From Bacteroidales bacterium (GTDB lineage: Bacteria > Bacteroidota > Bacteroidia > Bacteroidales > Dysgonomonadaceae), in assembly GCA_012728155.1 (NCBI GenBank), contig JAAYFR010000160.1:1-6877 (forward strand): a stretch of 6,877 nucleotides of DNA. Reading direction: 5' to 3'. The notes beneath the pieces were generated by a model. That model saw only the letters and a list, made by a program, of their open reading frames with translations. It was not told where the DNA came from and searched no databases. Shown here in pieces: positions 1 to 6,796 of this stretch. Position numbers and translations under genes: made by a program. Position 1 is the stretch's first letter. Each line of letters opens with the position of its first letter.

Positions 1-454
1 CTCCTATTCCGTTAAATGGATCGATCAACTCTCCAAATCGCTCTCTATTCAGACAGAAAGCCATTGCGTTGATGGTAAAGTCGCGCCGCCGCTGGTCATC
101 TTCCAAAGTGCCATCCTCCACAATGGGTTTACGGGAATCCAGCCGGTAAGACTCTTTTCTGGCGCCTACAAATTCGATCTCGTATTCTTTGTATTTTATC
201 TGTGCTGTACCAAAGTTTTTTAAAATAGTGATTTTACTTCTCTTTCCCAATTTTTCTGCCACTGCATTGGCCAACTCAATCCCCCGGCCAACGGCCACTA
301 CATCGATGTCTTTCGAGGGGCGGTATAGAAAAAAATCACGCACATAACCACCAATCAGAAAACAAGCCACTTCCAGCTCATCGGCACTCTCTGAAATTAA
401 TTTGAAAATCCTGTTATCTAAATGCGCCTGTATCTCTTCCTGCGATATCTCCAT
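1..454 (-). CDS. cca: CCA tRNA nucleotidyltransferase, N-terminal part (truncated by window edge)
   Basis: Adds or repairs the 3'-terminal CCA of tRNAs in the cytoplasm, using CTP and ATP. Read on the minus strand from the ATG at 454-452, the frame is open for 151 codons to the window edge. The product shows class II nucleotidyltransferase hallmarks in order: GGYVRD (residues 35-40), the metal-binding DID carboxylates (D49, D51), and QRRRDFTINAM (121-131). The start is firm because an in-frame TAA lies three codons upstream. The family is usually 400-480 residues, so the tRNA-binding part, and in Bacteroidota often an HD domain, lies outside the window. Bacterial poly(A) polymerases share this head domain. 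The CCA enzyme is preferred because it is the usual form in this phylum, but the specificity motifs further along are not visible. It is divergent from the lipoprotein gene to its right. Confidence 0.9.
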   Translation of the reverse strand, partial: MEISQEEIQAHLDNRIFKLISESADELEVACFLIGGYVRDFFLYRPSKDIDVVAVGRGIELANAVAEKLGKRSKITILKNFGTAQIKYKEYEIEFVGARKESYRLDSRKPIVEDGTLEDDQRRRDFTINAMAFCLNRERFGELIDPFNGIG

Positions 455-519
455 TATATATTATGTTTTACGAACCTAACGAAGTGACTACATCACAGTC
501 CATTATCTGTTATGAATTG

Positions 520-527
520 CAAAATTA
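520..527 (-). promoter_or_regulatory. Candidate -7 box for cca
   Basis: On the minus strand this reads TAATTTTG, an exact match to the Bacteroidota primary sigma factor -7 consensus TAnnTTTG, about 65 bases upstream of the cca start. I see no TTG at the expected -33 distance, so this rests on one eight-base match in AT-rich DNA. Confidence 0.35.
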
Positions 528-563
528 CAATAATTGTGCCTTATAACCGCTTTTGATGAGAAA

Positions 564-579
564 TATATTTGTAAATTTG
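564..579 (+). promoter_or_regulatory. Tandem -7 boxes for the lipoprotein gene
   Basis: Two adjacent exact matches to TAnnTTTG occur back to back: TATATTTG (564-571) and TAAATTTG (572-579). They lie 56-63 bases upstream of the preferred lipoprotein start at 635. A TTTTG at 551-555 could serve as the -33 element of the second box, though the 16-base gap is shorter than usual. The rest of 455-634 holds no other recognisable feature. Confidence 0.45.
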
Positions 580-634
580 TAGTGTAAACTAAACCGGAAA
601 GTAATTTTCTGTGTTCATTAAATACTATTTTGAG

Positions 635-1456
635 ATGCGTTTTTCTTTTCAGGCTGCCCTATTGTTTCTTTCCATGCTTCTCATTTTTTCCTGTTCGGGA
701 AAACACAGAGGGGCGAAAGGTTTTCTTTCCCAGGCAGAAAGAGCATATCAGGAAGGCAACTATTCACTGGCTAAGTTGAAGATTGATAGCATTAAAATAG
801 TTTTTCCTAAATCTTTTGATGAGATCAATGCAGGATTTACCCTGATGCAGGAGATTCGAATGGCGGAAAATAGGCGGAATATTGTCTATTGCGATTCAAT
901 GCTTCAAGAAAAATATGCTGAACTGAATAAGAAACTTACCCTTTTCGATTATATTCGTGATGAACGATACCAAGAGTTCGGCGATTATTATCCCAAGTCC
1001 TACCCCTATCCATCCTCTTTAAACCAAAATGGCATCCGATCGGGCGTACGCGAGAAAGGAACACTTTTTATTGAAAGTATCCTTTCCGGAAACAGTATCA
1101 AACACAATAAAGTAAAGGTAAGCACCAAAGCGGGTGATTTTGCCGAAACCCTGCCGGTCACTTCCGACGGATTGAATTATCGGTTTAACACACTCGACCG
1201 GTCTTATGAAATTGTCAGATACAGTGGTGACAGTGAAAACGGGGTGGCAAGCTTTGTCTACAGCTTTCAAAATCAACCCATCCACATTCAATTTATTGGT
1301 AACCGAACCATGACAGCGGCAATGACCAATGCCGCCAAAAAAGGAATTGCAGATTCTTTCGAGCTCTCCGCCCTCCTGCTGGATATCGAACAATTAAAAT
1401 TGGAAAAGGAGAAAAGCGAAGCTTTAATCAAATACCTGATGAGTAGAAAACAATAA
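635..1456 (+). CDS. Lipoprotein of unknown function with C-terminal coiled coil
   Basis: I do not recognise the family. From the ATG at 635 the product is 273 residues, starting with a lipoprotein signal (MRFSFQAALLFLSMLLIFSC) whose cysteine is residue 20. An in-frame GTG at 611, with a possible GGAAAG ribosome site nine bases before it, would add eight residues; the ATG gives the more typical signal peptide. After the cysteine comes SGKHRG, which is basic and lacks the acidic surface-export signal, so a periplasm-facing location is more likely. A helical stretch (AERAYQEGNYSLAKLKIDSI) looks like a single TPR-type repeat. A middle beta-rich region follows, and a charged C-terminal helix (LLLDIEQLKLEKEKSEALIK) is probably a coiled coil. 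It is divergent from cca, is followed by a separate riboswitch-controlled promoter, and is probably monocistronic. No clear terminator hairpin is visible after the TAA. Confidence 0.8.
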   Translation: MRFSFQAALLFLSMLLIFSCSGKHRGAKGFLSQAERAYQEGNYSLAKLKIDSIKIVFPKSFDEINAGFTLMQEIRMAENRRNIVYCDSMLQEKYAELNKKLTLFDYIRDERYQEFGDYYPKSYPYPSSLNQNGIRSGVREKGTLFIESILSGNSIKHNKVKVSTKAGDFAETLPVTSDGLNYRFNTLDRSYEIVRYSGDSENGVASFVYSFQNQPIHIQFIGNRTMTAAMTNAAKKGIADSFELSALLLDIEQLKLEKEKSEALIKYLMSRKQ

Positions 1457-1564
1457 ATAATTGACTGTACCGATAACCTGCTCTCAATCAAATAAAAATA
1501 ACTGTTCAATTAAATTGTCTTCCTATTTTTGAATTTTTATTGAATTGAATTCAAAAGAATAGCC

Positions 1565-1572
1565 TATCTTTG
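1565..1572 (+). promoter_or_regulatory. -7 box of the B12 uptake operon promoter
   Basis: TATCTTTG matches TAnnTTTG exactly and ends seven bases before the first base of the riboswitch P1 stem (1579), which is where transcription should begin. Possible -33 TTG elements lie at 1540-1542 (22-base gap) and 1545-1547 (17-base gap); neither spacing is ideal. The second TTG is part of a perfect ten-base palindrome, TTGAATTCAA (1545-1554), which may be chance in this AT-rich stretch. Confidence 0.6.
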
Positions 1573-1578
1573 TATCGA

Positions 1579-1767
1579 ATTTTGGTGTTATTCATTTCAC
1601 TCGGCTTCGAAATGAATAATGAAAAGGGAATCAGGTGTAAATCCTGAACAGACCCGCTGCTGTAAGCTCCGCTTACGTGCTGAACAAATACCTCAATGCC
1701 ACTGTCCCGATAGATTGGGATGGGAAGGCGTTCAGACACGGGAGTAAGTCAGAAGACCTGCCAGAAT
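1579..1767 (+). ncRNA. Cobalamin riboswitch aptamer
   Basis: Senses adenosyl- or other cobalamins in the nascent mRNA and represses the downstream operon. Conserved blocks occur in canonical order: GAAAAGGGAA (1621-1630), GGTG (1634-1637), GACCCGCTGCTGTAAG (1651-1666), GCCACTG (1698-1704), GGGAAGGCG (1722-1730) and AAGTC-AGAAGACCTGCC (1746-1762). Supporting helices can be drawn by eye. P1 pairs 1579-1585 with 1761-1767, with one G-U. P2 is a perfect 11-bp stem, TTATTCATTTC (1588-1598) with GAAATGAATAA (1609-1619). A variable hairpin GTAAGC-TCC-GCTTAC spans 1662-1676. Another, TCCCGA-TAGA-TTGGGA with one G-U, spans 1705-1720. The layout, with its peripheral arm between GCCACTG and GGGAAGGC, fits the large Cbl-I type. 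The downstream btuG and btuB genes agree with the call. Confidence 0.96.
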
Positions 1768-1782
1768 CAATATATGTTTTAT

Positions 1783-1802
1783 AGCTTTCGGGGAATAAAG
1801 CT
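1783..1802 (+). promoter_or_regulatory. Probable riboswitch expression-platform hairpin (kissing-loop partner)
   Basis: A perfect six-pair stem, AGCTTT (1783-1788) with AAAGCT (1797-1802), encloses the loop CGGGGAAT. The loop bases CGGGG (1789-1793) are complementary, with one G-U, to CTCCG at 1667-1671 at the tip of the aptamer hairpin 1662-1676. Cobalamin riboswitches are known to switch through a loop-loop contact of this kind (L5-L13) between aptamer and downstream hairpin. Position, 15 bases past the aptamer, and complementarity both fit; that this hairpin is the switch is inference. It sits nine bases before an ATG at 1812. Confidence 0.55.
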
Positions 1803-1811
1803 TGATACGAT

Positions 1812-1949
1812 ATGAAGACAATTTATACATTTTTCTATTTAAAAGATTTATTGATATCATCACCCTATGCTGGAGAATTATCCCGGCAGGAATTGTTATG
1901 CCTGAGGGTTGCCACATCTTTTTTTCCGCTCCATTCAAGTAATCATTAG
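1812..1949 (+). CDS. Possible 45-residue leader peptide between riboswitch and btuG
   Basis: ATG at 1812 opens a frame of 45 codons (beginning MKTIYTFFYLKDLLISS) ending at TAG 1947-1949, two bases before the btuG ATG at 1952. The start lies nine bases after the hairpin 1783-1802, where a gene under translational riboswitch control would be expected to begin, and the stop position would suit translational coupling to btuG. The N-terminus is hydrophobic and aromatic but the product resembles nothing I know. It has no clear lipobox or signal cleavage site, and the rest looks unstructured. It may be a chance frame in a long leader. Confidence 0.25.
   Translation: MKTIYTFFYLKDLLISSPYAGELSRQELLCLRVATSFFPLHSSNH
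1882..1925 (+). terminator. Weak hairpin plus T-run in the operon leader
   Basis: CCC-GGCA (1882-1888) can pair with TGCC (1899-1902) and GGG (1906-1908), with a three-base bulge and a ten-base loop. A run of seven T follows at 1919-1925. The ten-base gap between stem and T-run is unusual for an intrinsic terminator. It could be a transcriptional arm of the riboswitch or incidental structure. Confidence 0.2.
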
Positions 1950-1951
1950 TT

Positions 1952-3091
1952 ATGCATAAGAATATTCTATATCTCCTGAGTTCCTTCCTGCTTATCGCAG
2001 TGCTCATCGCCTGCGACAAAGTGCCAGATGATTTGCCCGCCCCAATTGGAGAAGGAGTAAGGGCCATTGTGGTAAATGAGGGTTTGTTCACCACCAATAC
2101 GGCGGCTTTATCATTGATATATACAAATGGCAATGTCGATTGGGGTATATTTCAGACAGTCAACAACAGACCCTTAGGAGATGTTGCCCAATCTCTCACT
2201 TATATCAATGGATACTATTTTTTAGCCATCAACAATTCAAAGAAAATAGAAATCGTTGACCCAAAAACATTTACATCTGTGGGTACGATTCTCTACGAAG
2301 AGGCGGGATCTCCGCGGTTCATAGCACCCATCAACGACTCTGTGGCGGTAGTCTCCGATTTGAGGGGACAGTTGGTGAAAATAAGGACAAAGCCACCCTA
2401 TAAGACAATTGAATATTTGAAATTACCCACCAAGCAAACAGGAATAGAGAAACTGGCAGTAGCAGGAAATAAATTGTTTGGCGTCTATTTTAGCAAAGGG
2501 CTTGCCGTCTTCGATTGTGACAGAGTTACCATCAATGATATGCGCTATATTCCGGATGTAAAGGTGGGTGAAAACAGCAAGACAGCAAAAATGATCACCG
2601 ATGCGAACGGGAAATTATGGGTGATGACCAGCGAACAAGATCAGCTGGTGTGGAACTGTATAGATCCTGCAACGGAAAAAGTGGAGAGAAAAGTAGAAAT
2701 ACCTTATATAAAAGAAGACGCCAAATCGGGAGATATTGTAGGTATGCCCAATTACAACCGTGTGGACGTGAACCCAACGCGTACCAAAATATATTTCAAT
2801 CTCATGCGGGCTACGCAAGATAGTGGAGAGCAGGATAAAATGCAGGCAGTGTACAGGTTGGATGTGAATACCCATCAGTATGAACCCTACCTCGATCTTC
2901 CCGGTGTGGAAATGATGTACGGTATGGGAGTTTCTCCTGACGGGGAAGTCTGGATTTGTGATTGTCTGGATTACTCCGCCCAAAGGGGATATGTAAGGGT
3001 ATATAGACCCCAGGGTGGAATAGCCACAAGTTACAGGGTTGGGGTTTATCCCCGCATGGTCTATTTTCCGAATGAAGAATTAAAAAGATAA
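1952..3091 (+). CDS. btuG: BtuG-like surface lipoprotein (beta-propeller, YncE/DUF5074-like)
   Basis: Predicted surface lipoprotein that captures cobalamin and caps the BtuB transporter, as described for Bacteroides BtuG. The 379-residue product begins with a lipoprotein signal (lipobox LIAC, cysteine 21) followed by DKVPDD, whose acidic residues resemble the Bacteroidota signal for export to the cell surface. The rest has the blade rhythm of a YncE-type beta-propeller: repeated 'data - label - associated value' strands such as YYFLAINNSKKIEIVDPKT (88-106), GKLWVMTSEQDQLVWNCIDP (220-239) and a final GEVWICDCLDYS...GYVRVYRPQGG (331-356). It is the first full gene after the cobalamin riboswitch and lies 13 bases before btuB, the arrangement known for btuG-btuB loci. 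No Shine-Dalgarno is visible. Assignment rests on fold pattern plus context; generic YncE-like propellers also exist, so sequence alone would be weaker. Confidence 0.85.
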   Translation: MHKNILYLLSSFLLIAVLIACDKVPDDLPAPIGEGVRAIVVNEGLFTTNTAALSLIYTNGNVDWGIFQTVNNRPLGDVAQSLTYINGYYFLAINNSKKIEIVDPKTFTSVGTILYEEAGSPRFIAPINDSVAVVSDLRGQLVKIRTKPPYKTIEYLKLPTKQTGIEKLAVAGNKLFGVYFSKGLAVFDCDRVTINDMRYIPDVKVGENSKTAKMITDANGKLWVMTSEQDQLVWNCIDPATEKVERKVEIPYIKEDAKSGDIVGMPNYNRVDVNPTRTKIYFNLMRATQDSGEQDKMQAVYRLDVNTHQYEPYLDLPGVEMMYGMGVSPDGEVWICDCLDYSAQRGYVRVYRPQGGIATSYRVGVYPRMVYFPNEELKR

Positions 3092-3104
3092 CGATTGCAT
3101 CGAT

Positions 3105-5153
3105 TTGAGAGAAGTGAGTAAAAATAGGGCGATATTGTCTGTTTTCTTTTTGGCTTTGACACTGACTAGGTTAATTGCCCAGGATAGAGGAGCGGTATCG
3201 CTTGATTATGAGTTGGATACGGTTTTTGTGGTTGAAAAAGCAATTCAACCCTCCAAAGAGGTGAATGCAGGTGCCCGAGTAACTGCCCTGCCTCCGGAAA
3301 TCCTGGAAGCCAACCGTTCCAGAACACTTGCCGAACTGTTGGCGGAGAATTCGGTCATCCATATCAAGAGTATGGGGGTAGGTGCGCTATCTACTGCCTC
3401 TTTCCGGGGAAGTAGCAATTCACAAACCCAGGTGAACTGGAATGGATTGAATATCACACCGGTGATGGCAGGCATATTCGACTTCTCACAAATTCCTGTC
3501 TTCTTTGCAGATAAGGTGAACCTGCATTATGGGAGTAACGACATAAAAAGTGGTACCGGTGCTATCGGCGGCAGTGTCAATATCAGCAATGTGCCGGTAT
3601 GGGATGGTGAGACCAATACCAAAATTTCGGCCGAATATGGATCCTATCATTCCTATACCGGAAGAGCGTTAATGCAGTACGGTTCTAAACGTTCTTCTTT
3701 TAAATCCCGGTTATATCACCAACACTCCGACAATAATTATTCCTACATAAACAAGGTGTTGACCAATACCCCCGTGAAAGAGAAACGGACCGATGCCGAT
3801 TATGATATGACCGGATTCATGCAGGAAGCCCATTTTCGCCTTTCCGACAAATGGATACTTGCATCGGCCGTATGGTATCAGGAAGGTACCCGCATGTTGC
3901 CACAACCGTTGGGGGTTATGATGACCTCTCATGAGCGGCAAAAGGAGATTAATCTGAGAGCCTATGCCGGACTCAACTACTATCAAGAGAAATCGGAGCT
4001 CTCTTTTAAAACAGGCTATATATACTATAAAATGAAATATGATAAATGGCACAAGGATAACTATTTTGATCCGGAAGGAAATGTGAATGCCTCAAAGACA
4101 TGGGTGATGAGTGGTGACTATTCGCTGCAGTTCTCTAAAAATATCAGGATGAATAGCTCCATCACCTATCAACATGATATTGCCAATGCGGAGAGTTATC
4201 GGCTTATCGACTCTACGAAATATTTTATCGACTCGGTACAATACCCCTATCCTACTCTCCAACCGCCCGTGCTACGGTTTCGTGATGTCGTCTCATGGCA
4301 GACCGCCCTGCGCTGGCAAATCGGCCAAAGATTATTGGCAGATGGCAGGTATATGCTGGAGCATAACAACGGCAGAACAGTATCGGTATATTCGATAGGA
4401 TTGGTTGCCGAACTCCTGCCCCAAAAATTATATCTACGAGGGAGCAATTCCTATAATTACAGGTTTCCCAGCCTGAATGAATTGTACTGGCGCCCGGGGG
4501 GGAATCCCGACGTCTTACCGGAGCAGGGAAATTCGTTTGACGCTACCTTATCCTTCAAAACGGATCTCCCTTTCAACCTGACATTCAATATGGAGCTCGC
4601 CGCCTATTATATGCTGATCGATAACTGGATCTTATGGCTTCCTACCGACAAACCCTCCGAAGGATACTATCAGAACCAGTGGTTATGGACACCCCAAAAT
4701 AAGCGCGACGTACGCTCCCGAGGAGGAGAGGCCTTTCTGAAGCTTATCTATGCAAACGATCAGTTAAAGAGTGCAGTCACTTTCAACTACTCCTATACAA
4801 GTTCAAGCACCCGCAAAAAACAACATGTCGACGATGGTTCCTTTATGAAACAAATTCCCTATGTGCCGAGACAAAAGTGGAATATCCTCTTTTCATTAGA
4901 CTATGAAAAGTTCTTTATGAATTTTCAAGCTGCCTATGTGGGAGTGAGGTATATCACCACCGATCAATCCTATTATACTACCCCCTATACGATATGCAAC
5001 CTGCGATTGGGTTATACTTTCGCACTCAAAGAAAAAGTGATATTACAGCCTCAACTACGTGCCGACAACCTATTCGACACCTATTATGAGTCGACAAAAT
5101 ATTATCCGATGCCGCTGCGGAATCTACTCGCATCGGTTGTGATCGATTTTTAA
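3105..5153 (+). CDS. btuB: BtuB, TonB-dependent vitamin B12 outer-membrane transporter
   Basis: Imports cobalamin across the outer membrane using TonB-transmitted energy. The 682-residue product has a signal peptide ending LIAQ (residues 23-26), then a TonB box DTVFVV (38-43) close to the DTLVVT of E. coli BtuB. A plug domain follows at about 60-165 (RTLAELLAENSVIHIKSMG, SFRGSSNSQTQVNWNGLNI, VNLHYGSNDIKSGTGAIGGSVNI). The remainder is a beta-barrel rich in alternating aromatics, ending in the outer-membrane signature of a terminal phenylalanine (ASVVIDF). There is no N-terminal carboxypeptidase-like domain, so it is not a SusC-type receptor. No ATG can serve as start: an in-frame TAA lies at 3081-3083, and the only plausible starts that keep the signal peptide are TTG at 3105 or GTG at 3114. 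Position under the riboswitch and beside btuG specifies the substrate; the fold alone would only say TonB-dependent receptor. Confidence 0.93.
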   Translation: MREVSKNRAILSVFFLALTLTRLIAQDRGAVSLDYELDTVFVVEKAIQPSKEVNAGARVTALPPEILEANRSRTLAELLAENSVIHIKSMGVGALSTASFRGSSNSQTQVNWNGLNITPVMAGIFDFSQIPVFFADKVNLHYGSNDIKSGTGAIGGSVNISNVPVWDGETNTKISAEYGSYHSYTGRALMQYGSKRSSFKSRLYHQHSDNNYSYINKVLTNTPVKEKRTDADYDMTGFMQEAHFRLSDKWILASAVWYQEGTRMLPQPLGVMMTSHERQKEINLRAYAGLNYYQEKSELSFKTGYIYYKMKYDKWHKDNYFDPEGNVNASKTWVMSGDYSLQFSKNIRMNSSITYQHDIANAESYRLIDSTKYFIDSVQYPYPTLQPPVLRFRDVVSWQTALRWQIGQRLLADGRYMLEHNNGRTVSVYSIGLVAELLPQKLYLRGSNSYNYRFPSLNELYWRPGGNPDVLPEQGNSFDATLSFKTDLPFNLTFNMELAAYYMLIDNWILWLPTDKPSEGYYQNQWLWTPQNKRDVRSRGGEAFLKLIYANDQLKSAVTFNYSYTSSSTRKKQHVDDGSFMKQIPYVPRQKWNILFSLDYEKFFMNFQAAYVGVRYITTDQSYYTTPYTICNLRLGYTFALKEKVILQPQLRADNLFDTYYESTKYYPMPLRNLLASVVIDF

Positions 5154-5190
5154 ATTTGAATCCATGTTTGGTTTTAAAAAAATATATAAG

Positions 5191-6744
5191 ATGAGAAAAC
5201 AATTTTTTTTACTGACGTTACCTCTATTATCAATTTTCCTGTTGATAATGGCCGGTTGTGAGAAAGAGGAGGGCAACCCGGCAGAAACTTCATTCATAAC
5301 CATTGACGCTACTATCGCCGAAGAAGATATCGGTACAAGAGCACTATTTCCCGAAAACAACGAAGAGGGCAAGATGGATCTCCGTTGGGAGAATAATGAT
5401 GAGTTGCAGCTTTGTTTCATTCATCAAGGTACTCCCTATAAAAAAGTAGCGCGGACTACCAGCATATCGGCAGATGGGAAAAAAGCCACTTTTCAGGTTG
5501 AAATACCGCAGGAAATTATTTCCGCCACATTCGACCTGTATGGTGTGACAGGAGGCGCAGGGTTGATGGAGGGTAATCCCCGCCTGTTGAAATTGTACGA
5601 TATCCACCAAAGTAACAAGGAAGGAATATATACGCACAAGCAGATACAAGATGAAAATATCCCGGCTCTGACATTCGAACGAAAGGGTATTGTCCAGGGT
5701 GAAAGCCAGCCTGTAAATGTTGATATGAGACATCTGGGGTGGATGGTGGCTTTGCATATTAAGAACAATACCGGAAAAGTGCTGCATCTAAAGCCTGCCA
5801 TGACCCTTCAATCGACAGGGAAATGGATCTATGATCCGGAAGATAATTCCTACGATTTGGTGAATGGCAAATTTAGTGCTGCTCCAACAGGGGAGTGCTT
5901 ATGGACTCCTGCCCCGGCGGCACTCCAGGATGGGGAAATCCGCACCTACTGGCAATGGATTTGTTCAGAAAAAGAAATTCCTGATTTGGAATTGGCTTTA
6001 TATGATGGGGTTACAAACAACCCTTTTGCCATATCAGGGAATGTTTTACGCAAAAGGGAGATAAAAAATGGAAATGCTTATCACTTCTATCAGCAATTCG
6101 AAGGTGAAAAGGATTTTAATTTCACCCGTCCATTTTCGGATGAACTCCCGGCAGATATATCAAATGGAGGTGACCCCTATTTTACAATGGACGATATAGA
6201 GTTCTGGGTAGGTGCGGGTGAGAAAAAAGCCGCACTGGTCATTCAATGGCACGATGGTACATATCCCGATGCATTGGTCTGGGGATATAAATGGGAGGGA
6301 GAGGCCACGGGAGCTGACATGATCAATGAAATCGCGAAAGCCGATCCTCTATTGATCTGCGCCATTGCAAATCAATGGGGAGGAAAAGTTGTCGGCGGAA
6401 TCGGATACAATATCAATAAGACCCAAAACCACTACCTGATTGTCAATAACGAAACCGATAAACCGAGATATCCCGAAAATGGCTTTGTGGAGGTAAATTC
6501 CCCCGATTTCGATCATATTTCCTATTCCAATCCAGCGGGACACTGGCAATCGGGATGGTATAACGGCTATTGGAGCTATTTCGTGAAAGATAACCGGCTT
6601 GATGCATGGGAATACTCCTCTTTCATTGCCACAATGCGCAATCTTGAAAATGGATCGTGGGATGGCTGGTCGTTCCTTGACGATATGGATGAATGGGAAG
6701 GAAGACGTTTGGGGGTTAAATTCACGCCTGCCTTACCGGATTAG
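5191..6744 (+). CDS. Surface lipoprotein, fimbrillin-like N-terminus plus Trp-rich C-terminal domain; candidate BtuH-like B12 binder
   Basis: From the ATG at 5191 the product is 517 residues; an in-frame ATG at 5164 adds nine (numbering here uses the longer form). The lipobox is MAGC (cysteine 32), followed by EKEE, a good match to the acidic surface-export signal. Residues about 45-310 look like a fimbrillin-type beta-sandwich: TRA at 58-60, a spaced LRWENNDELQL (73-83), and ISADGKKATFQVEIP. Residues about 330-526 form a distinct aromatic-rich domain with FWVG (347-350), ALVIQWHDG (357-365), DALVWGYKW (369-377), GGIGYNIN (411-418), HWQSGWYNGYWSYF (460-473) and GSWDGWSF (497-504). It begins within 40 bases of the btuB stop and shares the riboswitch-controlled transcript, so a corrinoid-binding role is likely. 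Bacteroidota are known to encode a surface B12-binding lipoprotein family, BtuH; I think this may belong to or resemble it but cannot align it here. A general adhesin is the alternative. Confidence 0.72.
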   Translation: MRKQFFLLTLPLLSIFLLIMAGCEKEEGNPAETSFITIDATIAEEDIGTRALFPENNEEGKMDLRWENNDELQLCFIHQGTPYKKVARTTSISADGKKATFQVEIPQEIISATFDLYGVTGGAGLMEGNPRLLKLYDIHQSNKEGIYTHKQIQDENIPALTFERKGIVQGESQPVNVDMRHLGWMVALHIKNNTGKVLHLKPAMTLQSTGKWIYDPEDNSYDLVNGKFSAAPTGECLWTPAPAALQDGEIRTYWQWICSEKEIPDLELALYDGVTNNPFAISGNVLRKREIKNGNAYHFYQQFEGEKDFNFTRPFSDELPADISNGGDPYFTMDDIEFWVGAGEKKAALVIQWHDGTYPDALVWGYKWEGEATGADMINEIAKADPLLICAIANQWGGKVVGGIGYNINKTQNHYLIVNNETDKPRYPENGFVEVNSPDFDHISYSNPAGHWQSGWYNGYWSYFVKDNRLDAWEYSSFIATMRNLENGSWDGWSFLDDMDEWEGRRLGVKFTPALPD

Positions 6745-6796
6745 TCTGCAATAACAAGTAAAAGCACAATATCACTCTATTAAATATTTTATTCAA

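Noticed and set aside
484..500. GTGA...TCAC and GACT...AGTC inverted repeats in the divergent region
   Set aside because: The stems are only four bases and overlap each other; no T-run or known operator consensus is present.
1545..1554. Perfect palindrome TTGAATTCAA as an operator
   Set aside because: A single ten-base AT-rich palindrome in AT-rich DNA is easily chance, and the riboswitch already explains regulation.
1732..2133. Minus-strand frame of 133 codons
   Set aside because: It overlaps the riboswitch and the btuG signal peptide, has no family resemblance, and is antisense to better-supported features.
3711..4052. Minus-strand frame of 113 codons inside btuB
   Set aside because: It is the antisense shadow of the beta-barrel coding region; hydrophobic stretches arise from the complementary codons.
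3105..5153. SusC-like nutrient receptor with the neighbouring lipoprotein as its SusD
   Set aside because: The receptor lacks the N-terminal carboxypeptidase-like extension and is far shorter than SusC proteins; the preceding lipoprotein is a beta-propeller, not a helical SusD.
5344..5787. Minus-strand frame of 147 codons
   Set aside because: It lies wholly opposite the fimbrillin-like lipoprotein, which has a signal peptide and domain motifs; the antisense product looks like random composition.
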